Source: Limnomonas spitsbergensis (Eukaryota > Chlorophyta > Chlorophyceae > Chlamydomonadales). From it: DNA of 64,000 bases. The stretch is taken from positions 1,240,001-1,304,000 of the forward strand of contig JAYJMM010000037.1 in NCBI GenBank assembly GCA_037349105.1, given 5' to 3'. Made by a program: the position numbers and the translations under genes. How positions within the stretch are numbered: position 1 is the first letter of the stretch; each line of letters begins with the position of its first letter. Below the pieces are notes generated by a model. The model ran no database searches and was not told the origin of the DNA. It was given only the letters and a program-made list of their open reading frames with translations. Of this stretch, positions 46,401-54,991 are shown one piece after another.

Positions 46401-48548
46401 TGATACCTAATCTGGCTTAAGACAGGGAAGGATGGCTGGTATGGGCCAGCCAAAAAGAAGAGCAGGGACAGCAAAGCTTGCCCATTCATAAAAAGGGCAA
46501 CTACCTCAACCTGCAGTGCTTTATATAGACTAAGCCTAGTGTGCATTTCTTGGCACCCATATAATCATACAAGATGAAATGAATAAAAAGTCTCAGAGAG
46601 GGGACAAAAACCCGTCTAACCATACAAGATAACAACAAACTTAAGTCCCAGAGAGCCCTCGACACCTGCAAGATGAAGGCCTGCAGCTTCTCTGCAGCTC
46701 CCGCTGGGTCACCTCTCGAGCCCTCCAGGGCAACTTTCAGTGCCGAGTTGAGCGCGTTCATAGAGCTGCCACCTGCCTCCGCTGTTGCCCCACCCGCCAG
46801 GCTGGGCATCCCAGGCCCCGAGCCGCCAGCACGTGCAGTCGCATCGGCAAAGGTCTGCTTCAGCTGAGCCGTGACAGACGCAAGGGGCTGCCCGCTGCCG
46901 GGGGGCCTGGCAGCACTGCCTGCAACGAGAAAACTGTGTTGCATCCTGGCTATGACATCAGCCAGGTGCTGCGGTGCGGAGGAGGAGGTGGAGGAGGCGA
47001 GGCCGGGGTCACCTGCTGCCTCCTGTGAGGCTGCCGCGGCCCTGCGCAGGCTCCTTGTCACTACCCCAAGCGCGGAGGACGCCCCGTGCGACGGGGCGGG
47101 AGGACCGGCGGGAGCGAAGTAATCCCGGAGCACAGCGCTCGCCCTCTCTAGCTGTGCAGATGAGGAGGTTGAGGCGCTGCTGTGAGGGCCCAGCCGCCCG
47201 GTGATCTCCAGCGACGACTGCTGAAGAGCGTTTCTGACTGCAGCAAGGTGCCCCGCCGCCGCAGCCGCCGCTGCCGCGGACCCACCTCCGCCGTGCCCGG
47301 ACGGGTCCGCAGCCTGGACGTGCGCTTGCAGGTCCGTCGTTACAGAAGCTAGTCGTGCAGTTGCCTCGGACAGGCCGAGTGGGTCCCGATGAGGGTCCAT
47401 CTTCACCCACCCGGCAACATTCATTTCGTGCAGGCGGGAGTTGGCGGCGGCAAGCGCCCCGCTCGCTCCCCCGGCAACGCTCCCGCCTGCGGCAGTGTCT
47501 GAGGCCGACGGGGCGGCCGCGCGGAGCGCATCCGCGGCGCCGGCTAGGGTTGCCGAGCCAGGGCCTACCGGCACGCCTGCAGCCGCTGTGGGGTGCGTCC
47601 ATCCATGCCTGAGACTGGAGAGAGCGCCATCCAGCTTCTCCTGATGGTCCAACCAGTCTGGAGCAGAGTTGGGTGCCGCCGTGCCCACCCGCATGGCCTC
47701 CTGCTGTGCTGGGGTGGCCTGGGTCGCTTGCTGTGCCAGGGGCGGCATGCCGGAGGATGCCGGGGCCTGTGGCACATGTGGGAGCTACACGGCAATTGGC
47801 TGTGTCAGAGGCTGTGCGGCAGTTCTGAGTAGATTTTCGGTGTGCGCTGTGCATGCAGGATCAGATGCAGGGTTGGGAGGCAGGCATAGAGGCCTGGGCG
47901 GGGATGGGGTGTGCCTTGTGCGAGGCATGGGCGAGCGGGCGGGCGGGCGCAGCAGTCCCTGGACATGGCCGTGTTTGAACGATTGTGCGAAGTGATTGTA
48001 TAAAACAGGCAACGCATCCATCGCCCATCTGGCAGCCATGGAATTGTTTTGTTCGTGCATGCTGCATGGCTAGCTTGGACAGGCGGGTGGGCGGGTGGGG
48101 CTTGACCACGTTGGAACAAAAAGATGGTAAAAACCTGCTATGCATCCATCCGCCATCTGGTAGCCATGGACTTATTTTGCTCGTGAAGACGTGCATGCTG
48201 CATGGACAGGTAGGGCGACCAATGAGGTACCAGAATTTGTACCGGGTCGGGAAATACGGAAATATAAACCCTTGCCTGTTGGAGTGGCGTTGGAGGTGTT
48301 GCTGCAGGCGAGTGCGGAGGCAATTTCTTCATTTTCTCATGGATGGCTCTCTTCAAGATGCTCTCATGCCCAGAGTCATAGCCGTCCGGTCCAAAGCGCG
48401 GAAACCGTATCGGACCCTGCAATCCATCATCACCAAGCGCATGGATGAGCTGCTGCGTGCATCGAATGCCGCTGCTGCTACCATCTATGCTAAAGAACGT
48501 GCTTTGTCGCAGAGAGCACTCACCGGCTCCGGTAAGGCTCTGCAGCAT
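32393..48548 (-). CDS. very long protein with C-terminal fibrillin (PAP) domain, ~17 exons
   Basis: Exons: 48548-48276 (tentative), 47784-46666, 45854-45792, 44062-43963, 43522-43437, 42668-42536 (donor uncertain), 42187-42144, 41535-41429, 39695-39544, 38378-38206, 36854-36003, 35864-35694, 34753-34640, 34249-34134, 33713-33581, 32719-32637, 32432-32393: 3759 nt, 1252 aa. The last six coding pieces give the PAP/fibrillin signature: LLGDWTLAYASNG, ITVDNSAVFRFGPLGSWQIC, FNTFSLKPLAFLGVEI, WRTTYLDDDTRISR, GSLLLFRRAD. Fibrillins are plastid lipid-droplet and thylakoid proteins, usually 200-400 aa. Here Ala/Ser-rich exons precede the domain, with a predicted membrane segment (LVAYVAALAGAFFLL) in exon 38378-38206. 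Every internal join is phase-consistent, which supports one gene, but a fusion of two neighbours cannot be excluded without transcripts. Confidence 0.7.
33185..33275 (-). repeat. dispersed hairpin-bearing repeat, copy 3
   Basis: On the minus strand: AAAGAAAGCTATGCCCCGTG, then GAGGTAAGGAAACAGCGCAG. It lies in the last-but-one region of fibrillin introns. A second AAAGAAAGAAAG follows at about 33325. Confidence 0.55.
34790..34918. repeat. 31-bp minisatellite, four copies
   Basis: Units contain GGGAGGGAAGACACGGGGC then CCAACTGCCACA. They lie just upstream (in transcript sense) of the fibrillin exon 34753-34640. Confidence 0.9.
35095..35250. repeat. ~42-bp tandem repeat, four copies
   Basis: CCCCGGCGTAACTTCCCTGC then CACTAAC recurs, with GTAACTCC and GCAACTTCC variants. 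It lies in a fibrillin intron. Confidence 0.85.
35434..35691 (+). mobile_element. tRNA-derived SINE, best copy
   Basis: A-box-like TGGTCCAGTGGTATAACG at 35443 and B-box-like GGATCGAATCC at 35489 are about 46 bp apart, as in tRNA genes. A body and the tail GGGCCGAGCGTTCAGCGGGG to GTTTTAAAC follow. The insert is antisense to the fibrillin gene and ends within a few bases of the 5' splice site of exon 35864-35694. Confidence 0.75.
36910..37980. repeat. 43-bp minisatellite, about 25 copies
   Basis: Units contain AGGTTTAAAGGGGCTCATGG then AACTTGTTCATGGTTCAGGG. It fills most of the intron between fibrillin exons 38378-38206 and 36854-36003. Confidence 0.95.
38040..38205 (-). repeat. two extra copies of the fibrillin donor at 38206
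   Basis: In transcript sense, GCAGCAACAG/GTGGGTCGCGG is followed by GCAGCGACAG/GTGAATTGCGG and GCAGCAG/GTGGGCCGCAG. The spacers share CTGCTGCCTTTCC, TTGGGACACAGACTCTGAAG. Confidence 0.9.
39045..39138 (-). tRNA. tRNA-Gly(GCC) with a 23-nt intron
   Basis: Minus strand: acceptor GTGCTAG pairs with CTAGCAC (discriminator A). Next come TG, a D arm GTATAGTGGTAGCAT, anticodon stem GTTCC/GGAAC, and a T arm GGGGG-TTCGATT-CCCCC. The anticodon loop reads CTGCCA, then a 23-nt insert (TGTGACGAAACTCATCAGCC plus GAG), then C, so the insert sits at the canonical 37/38 position. The mature length is 71 nt. It lies in a fibrillin intron, on the same strand as that gene. Confidence 0.92.
39300..39543 (-). repeat. 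two extra copies of the fibrillin edge at 39544
   Basis: In transcript sense, CAGCGGCCTCAGAGACGTCC and TAGTTG/GTGGGTGG recur as CAGCGGCCTCAGAGACGTTT and CAGCGGCTTCAGAGATGTCC, each with TAGTTGGTGGGTGG. They are followed by TGAGGGTGAAGGGTGGGTTTA, close to the telomere motif. Confidence 0.9.
40640..40805. repeat. dispersed TGTAGCTGA-family repeat, copy 3
   Basis: Shares GGCCAAAGCAGCATG, CCAGAGGCCCGAG and TGTAGCTGACATGTAGCTGA, then GTCACGAAAAAATAAACACA, with 13262-13436. Confidence 0.65.
41285..41350 (-). repeat. extra copy of the fibrillin exon end at 41429
   Basis: In transcript sense, CAGCTGTCCACCATTGCAGA to CTCAGTGGCTCAAG/GTCA occurs once at the true exon end and again about 110 bp into the intron. 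Some 45 bp of exon and the donor are duplicated. Confidence 0.92.
41700..41915. repeat. GGCAAGGTAT decamer array
   Basis: About 20 units of GGCAAGGTATG or GGCAAGGTGTG lie inside a fibrillin intron. The ORFs on both strands are artefacts. Confidence 0.95.
43120..43436 (-). repeat. echoes of the fibrillin donor at 43437, C-rich minisatellite
   Basis: In transcript sense the edge GGGTGCAG/GTAAGAGG then TTCAGGGGGGAGGGGAG is repeated about four more times with G-runs between, keeping exon bases GATGGGTGCAG and the donor each time. Confidence 0.92.
43925..43962 (-). repeat. two echoes of the fibrillin donor at 43963
   Basis: In transcript sense, GAGCAGTACAGTGGAGCC and TGCCACAG/GTGAG are followed by GAGCAGTACAGTGGAGGG and GAGCAGTACAGTGGAGGTGG then CCACAG/GTGCG. 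Confidence 0.88.
44560..45790. repeat. 41-bp minisatellite, about 30 copies
   Basis: Units contain CCTCATGTGAGTGTAAAGGG, then TTAGGGTTTGATCCCTCAAA (or TTCAGGTTTG). The array abuts the 5' splice site of fibrillin exon 45854-45792. TTAGGG and TTCAGG variants alternate in runs. Confidence 0.95.
46168..46197. repeat. TA dinucleotide microsatellite
   Basis: An A8 run followed by about a dozen TA units, in a fibrillin intron. Confidence 0.9.
47993..48215. repeat. ~120-bp tandem duplication in the first fibrillin intron
   Basis: ATCCATCGCCCATCTGGCAG and ATCCATCCGCCATCTGGTAG head two similar blocks that both continue with CCATGGA, TTTTG, TCGTG and CATGCTGCATGG. Confidence 0.8.
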
Positions 48549-49989
48549 GCAGATGACGATTTATTTTTGATACGCCCACTGCTGTTTCCCCCAAGCGATG
48601 GCTTCATGACGACAACCTTGATGACGCGCATGGCAAGTAGTGAGTGCTGGACAGAGTGTCCGGGAGTGACTTAGGTATCCTTGTACTAGTTCGGGAGAGG
48701 AGCAGACGTTCATGCCATTTATTACGAAGAGGAAAATGCTGATGGGTTCGAGGGACAATAAATGTGAGTGGCTTGAAATGTGCAACATGACCTGAACGGG
48801 ATTACGGGTGCGGGTGTTGGGGTTCAGGCTCGACAGGGGTTCACGCAGGGGACGGGCCAGGACAGCATACTACAAGGTGACGATGCCTGCCTAACTTCCT
48901 GTGCAAATCAAGATTACTGCGGTTTAGGAGATGCGTCGCCTGCCTCATGGGTAAGCTGCCCCATCTCCCGGGAACGAATTCAATCGGGAATGGGGATGGG
49001 GAATGTGCGCTCAGGCAAGACACGGCGAGTGCGCTGCTTGTTGCGGCGAGTCTTATCGCTGTAAGTCATATCTAAAATGAACATCCCCTGCCCTGTGGCA
49101 GCACCGGTGGGCGGGCTGCTCACCTGACGCACCGTGCAGCAGACTGAGGCAGCCAGGGGCTATATAATACTTCCAGGTCAAGGCGATCAAGGAATAGGTC
49201 CTATCCACCAGCAGGCCGTAGGATTTGATCCAAGTGGAGCTGGCCATGGGCCGCTGCAGGCTGCTGGTGGGCAAGGGAACAGCATCCCCCAGCAAATCAG
49301 CAGGCATTCAGCCCTCGTAACGGCGGCAGTGCCAGCACTGCAATGCAAAGCTCACGCAAGCTCTGTCAAGGCCCGCGGCGACAGATCAAATTTCATCGCT
49401 GTCCTCACAAATATGTACATGCTTATATGCAGGTGTATGTCCATGCGTGGACACCCCCTTAACGCAGTAAAGCTCCGGGGTTCTCATGCGGGCGTGAGAA
49501 AATACCATAATGTTTAACAGATCCAGACTGCTCATCGTTGCGTACGACAGACACAAAGGCAGTGAGTTCCCCGAAGACCTGCCTGTCGTCATGCAGAGCT
49601 GTCATTTTCTTTCCATGATTACTCCCAACTCTTTAGTCAGGCGCCCCTACCTACAACCACCCACTCACCTTATTCAGCCTCATAAACATATGGTATCATG
49701 GGCACCAAAACTCATTTATTTTTAGTTCGACCAATAAAGCCCAAGCACACGAGTACGCAAACCCGTGGTCAATATCAATCAAAAAGGTTAGGTAAACACC
49801 CGCGGTACTACTAGAGGATGAAAAATATGGCGCACGTTTACCATCGTCGTGGGGGGGGGAAAGTGCATTTACCAGGGTGTAGGGTCTAGGTTTTAGGGTT
49901 AAACAGTACTAAAAGAGTATATAGCCACACCACCCCTACATACAGACTACAGCGTTCTACAAGAAGACGATACAGTCATACAAACTTTC

Positions 49990-50245
49990 TGGCTCTCCAA
50001 CTTGTCTTGGCCTTTACCGACAGTATCGCTTGGGACAGGTACCTGCCTTTTGGTTGAGCAAGAATTTCCTGTTTTTCTTTCCTCCTTTTCCCCCCTTTCT
50101 GACAGTGGGACGCCCGCGCGGCCAAGTCTTTTGAGCATGGCCCAGACGTCTTTAGCTTCCGGCAGTTGGATTGGGGATAAGGACTTTTTGTTTTATTTTT
50201 GAGGGGGTCTCTTTCCCCTCTCTCTTTAGTTTCCAACCTTGCTGT
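49990..50245 (-). mobile_element. dispersed ~210-bp element, copy B
   Basis: Complement of 5135-5345: TTGGCCTTTACCGACAGTAT, then TTTGAGCATGGCCCAGACG and GTTTCCAACCTTGC. A 55-bp module lies within it (50098-50160) and another adjoins it (50243-50305). Confidence 0.75.
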
Positions 50246-50305
50246 TGGACGCCGACGCGGCCGAGCTTTGCAGCATGGCCCAGTGGTGTAACATCATTGA
50301 CAGTC
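50243..50305 (+). repeat. dispersed 55-bp module, copy 8
   Basis: GACGCCGACGCGGCCGAGC, then CATGGCCCAGTGGTGTAACA, then TCATTGAC. The A-box-like part is close to a tRNA consensus. Confidence 0.65.
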
Positions 50306-51089
50306 ATACAAACAGACAAATAAGCCTCATGGGTAGTTGTAGGTAGGGAGACACAGCCACAGGGACAGACAGACACAGTGACATCCTCTCCTCCGCCACC
50401 CACGGCTATACTAAGAGTACCATAGCGCTGGCACTTTGGACTGTAACGCCATACTCGGGATACACCGTCACTTACAGAAGGACACCGCCAGTACAAGATA
50501 CCGTAACAACAAACACACATTCACACCGCCCCCTACCAGCAGATAGAGTTTTGCGAGTTTTCACAAAATCTCATGGGAGATAAGGATAGCAGCAACCACC
50601 TACCCAGTTTCATCAAAAAAATCTTCACACCAAGGCTTCACACATAAATATCCCCTTCTTTCTCCTATAACAACCTCACCAGGTAGGAATAGACTCAGGC
50701 TCACGATCAATTTCCCCAGGCAGGGTTTGCTGAAGAATGGGAAATCAAGTATCGATATATCAGACATCATCAGCTCCATGACATAACTTGGACCAGAGAC
50801 AAAAGACAAAAAGGTCACATCGGCCTGCATGCGAGTCTGGGGGGAACACATGGGGCTCGTTGGTCGTGTGACAGCCTGAATAAGCCCCGTACCGTAAAAC
50901 GGGTTTGACTCTGCTATTAATTAATTATTTTGGAGACCGGAGACCATGCGTGATAGAAAAACTAATAGCAAGAAGTGAGCGCGGCCGGTATGTGAAGGCA
51001 CCTAACCCACCAACCCTACCTACACCAGACCTTCGACGACACCACCGACTCGGCACACAGGCGCACAGCTCGTTCCCCTGCAGGGTTAC

Positions 51090-51160
51090 CCAGTACGGGC
51101 CGTATTGGCCTAAAATCCCGTACCGTATCCGTACCGTTTGCAACACGGCCAAGTACGGTC
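51090..51160. repeat. CGTACC-rich dispersed repeat, copy 1
   Basis: GGGCCGTATTGGCCTA, then CCCGTACCGTATCCGTACCG. A longer relative lies at 52160-52260. Confidence 0.6.
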
Positions 51161-52159
51161 GCCATTTCCTGCACTGCTTGACTGCATGGGAACGATGGAG
51201 GTAGCGCTGAGAACACGTCCTAGGAATACAGCGTACACGGCTGATTCGGATTGGATTTTGCAGCCGTCATCGAAGGCTGGCCAGGCAAAGCGTGGGCGAC
51301 GCAAATTTTGTAATTATGTTATCGTCAACCCTACGCGATTTACCAATCGCCTCGCGGGCATAACAGGACAAGTTGCGGCGTGTAATACGTTAGGACGGGT
51401 GATACAGGCATATTGCGGTGATGTCGTGTGATCGTCTCCCTCGTCTGGCAAATCCACACCGTCCACAGTCCACACATCCAGGGCATCAAAATCTACGTAA
51501 GCTCGCTCGCTTCCAGTGGTAAAGAGGCATTCGTTGCTCGTGAAAGTACAAGTCTACCCCAAAACCTAGTGGCAATAAGACAGAACTTGGCGCCAAGTCA
51601 CGATCCAAAGCTGCATAGAGGGAGGAGGGCAAGAGGCCAGGAGGAGTAGGAGCCCATGAGTCCAGGACTCCCAGGAGGGAGGCAAGACACAGGAGCTCCG
51701 TGTCTACTTACGAAGTGATTTCCATGCATGCCATGCAACTCAGCAACTATGCAAGGTGATTCTGAGGCCTCTTGTTTCTATTGCTATATTCATGCATGTA
51801 AAATTTCATGTGCCATGCTGGTGGGTAGTGTTTATATGGACTAGCTGAATTATAAATAATAATTAGTAATTACTGAAATGCTGAATGACATGTAGGAACA
51901 TTGTAATGGCGATCTGTGAGGAGTTTGGGATTGCATCAATGATCATATTTTCTAATATCATGTCAGCCTGGTAAATCTGCATGCATGCATGGAGATCCTT
52001 GGTGGTTATTTGGGGGCCATGCTAAAATTGCATGGGGACTGTCTTGCAGCCATGCAGTATGTCAGGATGTGCATGGGGTCAAACATTCATGTGAGTGTTG
52101 CATGCATGTGTTTCTCTGTGTGGATCCTGCTGTTCTGAGCCTTGAAAATGGGGGAAATC

Positions 52160-52270
52160 TTGGACCGTATTGGCCTACCGTACCGTCCCTTTTGTCCGTA
52201 CCGTATCCGTACCGTACCGCACCGTATTCCCGTACCGTGTTTCCGTACCGGGTTACCCTGTTCCCCTGTC
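52160..52270. repeat. CGTACC-rich dispersed repeat, copy 2
   Basis: ACCGTATTGGCCTACCGTAC, then repeated CCGTACCGTATCCGTACCG, ending near GGGTTACCCTGTTCCCCTG, which resembles the start of copy 1. Confidence 0.65.
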
Positions 52271-52946
52271 CTGGTAGGGCACTGACCCCGCCCTGAGAGA
52301 CAGCCATTAGCCCTCATGTGGGGTGTCATCTCACCCTCATCCACACCTCTCCATCTCCATACCCAAGTGGCTGAAAGGAACGAAAAGGGGTTTGGGTTTT
52401 CGGTTGGTTTCACTGGGACATCGGTTTCCAAGCGCCAAAGTGTCCGCTGTTGTGAAAGGCTCGTTCTTCGCGCCCGCCCCAGTGTTTCGAGTCATTTTTT
52501 GTTCATATGGCGTTTCTCGTGGCTCCCTAAGTTTTGACAATGCCCTGCAACGGAGGCGCGCGGAGTGGATCGAACGAGCCGTACTTTCTTGGGCATGCTA
52601 TTTGAGAGGGGTGATCTGTGTGAAAATGGGTGGCTATCTGAAGGGCCTAGGTAGTGGCTTTGGTTGTTGTCTGTGTGGTTTCATGCGGAGAGTAAAAGCA
52701 CCGTGCCGTTAGTGGGACATGAGCTGGAAATCACAGCAAGGCCAAGTAGCGGGGCGGCAAGTGTGGACTGTTGGATTGCAGAGCACACTGTTTGGTGTTT
52801 GTAGATGCAGTAACAAACTTGGCAACTGCTGTCAGGACACACGGCCTAGGACACCTCAACAGTTTGCAGGGCACACACGTCACTCGGGGGCTGCGCCAAA
52901 GGCACAGCTTTTACAAATACCTCTGCCCACCCAGCCCATGAACAGC

Positions 52947-53148
52947 TCAGAACTTTTTGAGGCCCACACGCTTCTTGTTGTCCTCCTTGAGAGCCTTGAA
53001 CGACTTAGCCGTCATGTCGCCTTTGACCTTGGAGGCGAGCTCCCAGGCGGCTGCTCCGTAGCCCTCCCAGCGGATACGGAACAGTGTGCAGATCTTGCCG
53101 TTGCCCTTGTGCTCCTGGATGCTGTCAACCTTGTACAGCTCATCCAGG
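52947..53148 (-). CDS. terminal exon of a chromodomain-like protein
   Basis: After an acceptor (CCTCCCAG) the frame gives 66 residues: LDELYKVDSIQEHKG, TLFRIRWEGYGAAAWE, then a basic tail with DNKKRVGLKKF and a stop. The Y-x-V-x-x-I-x-x-H ... F-R-I-R-W-E-G-Y ... W-E pattern is that of chromodomains, which bind methylated histone tails or guide retroelement integrases. The W and Y cage positions are present. A host chromatin protein or a retroelement integrase tail are both possible. The exon needs two bases carried in from an upstream exon that I could not locate. Confidence 0.6.
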
Positions 53149-53525
53149 CTGGGAGGGGAGGGGAGGGCAGAGAGGCATGGCGGTCTGGTCTTAAAGGGGA
53201 CAGTCCCAGGGTCTGAGGGGAGAGTTGACGTCAGTCAGTCTTTGCGCCCAACGTCAAGTCAGAGTGAAGTCGTGAACAACAGCAGCGGAAACGGAATTGA
53301 CCTAGAATTGAGATACTGGAATTGACCTGCACTGGTGCGTAAAGCAGTCCAAAAGGGCAGGCCTTAATTCCAGGTGCCTCGACGTATGCTTCTGAGACGC
53401 GCAGATGCTATACACCGGTATGGGCTTGTGTACAAAGTGTCATTCAATGGGCAGCGGCACCTGGTTTGAAGTCTTGTGTTGCGCTACACTAAAGCAACTA
53501 CCGTTCGGCTACTTTCAATTGGGTG

Positions 53526-53601
53526 TTCGACTTTGGGGGTTGCAACCCCCAATTGTAGCACCATCGATATTACGGGTCCGCGCGAAACCCCAAAGTCGAA
53601 T
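53526..53601. repeat. nested inverted repeat
   Basis: TTCGACTTTGGGGGTT at 53526 pairs with AACCCCAAAGTCGAA at 53586. Inside it, GGGGGTTGCAACCCCC is itself a palindrome. The rest of 53149-54607 shows no convincing gene. Confidence 0.7.
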
Positions 53602-54607
53602 TGCTGTGTTTTAGGTTCCCTGATGAGATGAGTTCTAAGGGCCCGTTCACACTTGATGTCGAATCGCGTCATGGGGGTAACTCGAATCGGGGTCGAGGTA
53701 ACTCGAATCGACCGGACACAGCACAACCTTCCCAGTTCATTTATGTCTTAATTGACATGTATAAACCCCTTTGGAACACCCCTGGGTCCTGGGTAGGGGA
53801 GGGGTGAATCGGGTGGATCGCACCAATGAAATCGGCCTCGCAAGCGTGATCTTCTAGAGTGATCAAGTGATTTGCTGCTCCTATGTTATCTTATACAACT
53901 ATTCGGATATTATTGCATCTCAAGAAACGCTGCAGAGGCCATGGGGGCGAACCCAACCGAACCCCCGGGGCGACATAGGCATCGCGACTCAGAACGACCC
54001 TCAGCCCACACTGGTCGTTCTTATCTCTGATCTAATGCTGCAAACCCTGCAACAATGGCAAGTATTTGCAAGGGACTGTCGCGGGGGCTGCTGTCCCTTG
54101 GGGGCGTGCTCCTGGCTTCTTAGGAGATGCTCATGCATGAGTGCATGGCCGGTCCTTCTTTTCATGGGAGTGGCCTATTGGTCATGTCATTGTCTGTGAA
54201 ACAAGTGCACATGGCGCTGGACAGAGCAGCAGGCGTGCACAGCTGAAAAAGCAGCAGACGTGCACAGTGGGAAGAAACGCACTGACCATTGTATTCAAGC
54301 AAAATCGAACCAAAGGGCTGGCCCCTTGGCCCACCTCCCGAATTCCCCTTTTTGATTGTTTCTCCGTTTTGCGGTGCCTGGCCTTTGGCTGATGCATTGT
54401 TCGTAATGCAAGACTGATGTGCAATCCAGCTTGTTATGCTCACACGCACAGAACGCTTAGAAAAGGACGACAGCAGACGCAAGTGCCCAAAACTTGACTA
54501 CAGTGAACCAGTGGCCATGCACGTTGGCTTCCCGGTATTTTTACACTGTTTCTGTTTCACAAAATAAAGATAACACAATCTGACCTGTTTACCTCTTGTT
54601 CCCTTAC

Positions 54608-54701
54608 CCGGGATGCGGGAATGCCGGGCATTTTTGTCGGCGGGTTTGAACTTTGGGCCCGCGCTGGGCCTATTGCCTGCCCGTCCCTTCATCGCCTCCA
54701 T
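54608..54701 (-). CDS. possible first exon of the chromodomain-like gene
   Basis: ATG at 54701 opens a basic peptide (MEAMKGRAGNRPSAGPKF) that ends at a good donor, CCGG/GTAAGG, in phase 1. It faces the ZIP gene, whose ATG is 290 bp away. Linkage to the exon at 53148 is inferred from strand and position only; a middle exon changing phase 1 to 2 is missing. Confidence 0.35.
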
Positions 54702-54991
54702 GGGAAACTTCCCTCAATGAAACCGACTGGTCTCGGAGAAGGTGCCGAAAGCATATTATGCGCATGGCCGGTAGATGCCGTTGCATAATGAATGCCCGAG
54801 TGACACACGTGTCCTCCATCGCATCTTCATTTCACTCCCATCCTTCTGTTTTCCGAGTCTGATTTCCTCCCAGCATCTAATGACGTGACTGATACCTTTC
54901 ATAGACTGCGACCTGTCTAGATGTACCGGCCCTGAGCTCTCGCCTGCCAGCTGCTTGGAGGCGCACACCTCTGGAGCGACAACTTTCGAAG
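54702..54991. promoter_or_regulatory. putative bidirectional promoter
   Basis: A 290-bp interval separates the ATG of the ZIP gene from a divergent ATG on the other strand. It is unique and free of the repeats seen elsewhere. No TATA box is obvious. Confidence 0.35.

Larger units (their letters stand above)
48549..52946. other. spacer with dispersed elements, no clear gene
   Basis: Contains the inverted partner of the element at 5135, two 55-bp module copies and two CGTACC-rich stretches. Open frames at 49134-49517 and 52323-52712 look uncharacterised and have no recognised motif. 52380-52720 is unique and CpG-rich. Confidence 0.4.

Noticed and set aside
47009..47854. 281-codon minus-strand ORF in another frame
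   Set aside because: It is an Arg-rich GC-driven shadow of the exon 47784-46666, whose frame joins flanking exons in phase.
52719..53216. 165-codon plus-strand ORF
   Set aside because: It is antisense to the chromodomain exon, whose frame has a recognisable fold pattern and proper acceptor and stop.
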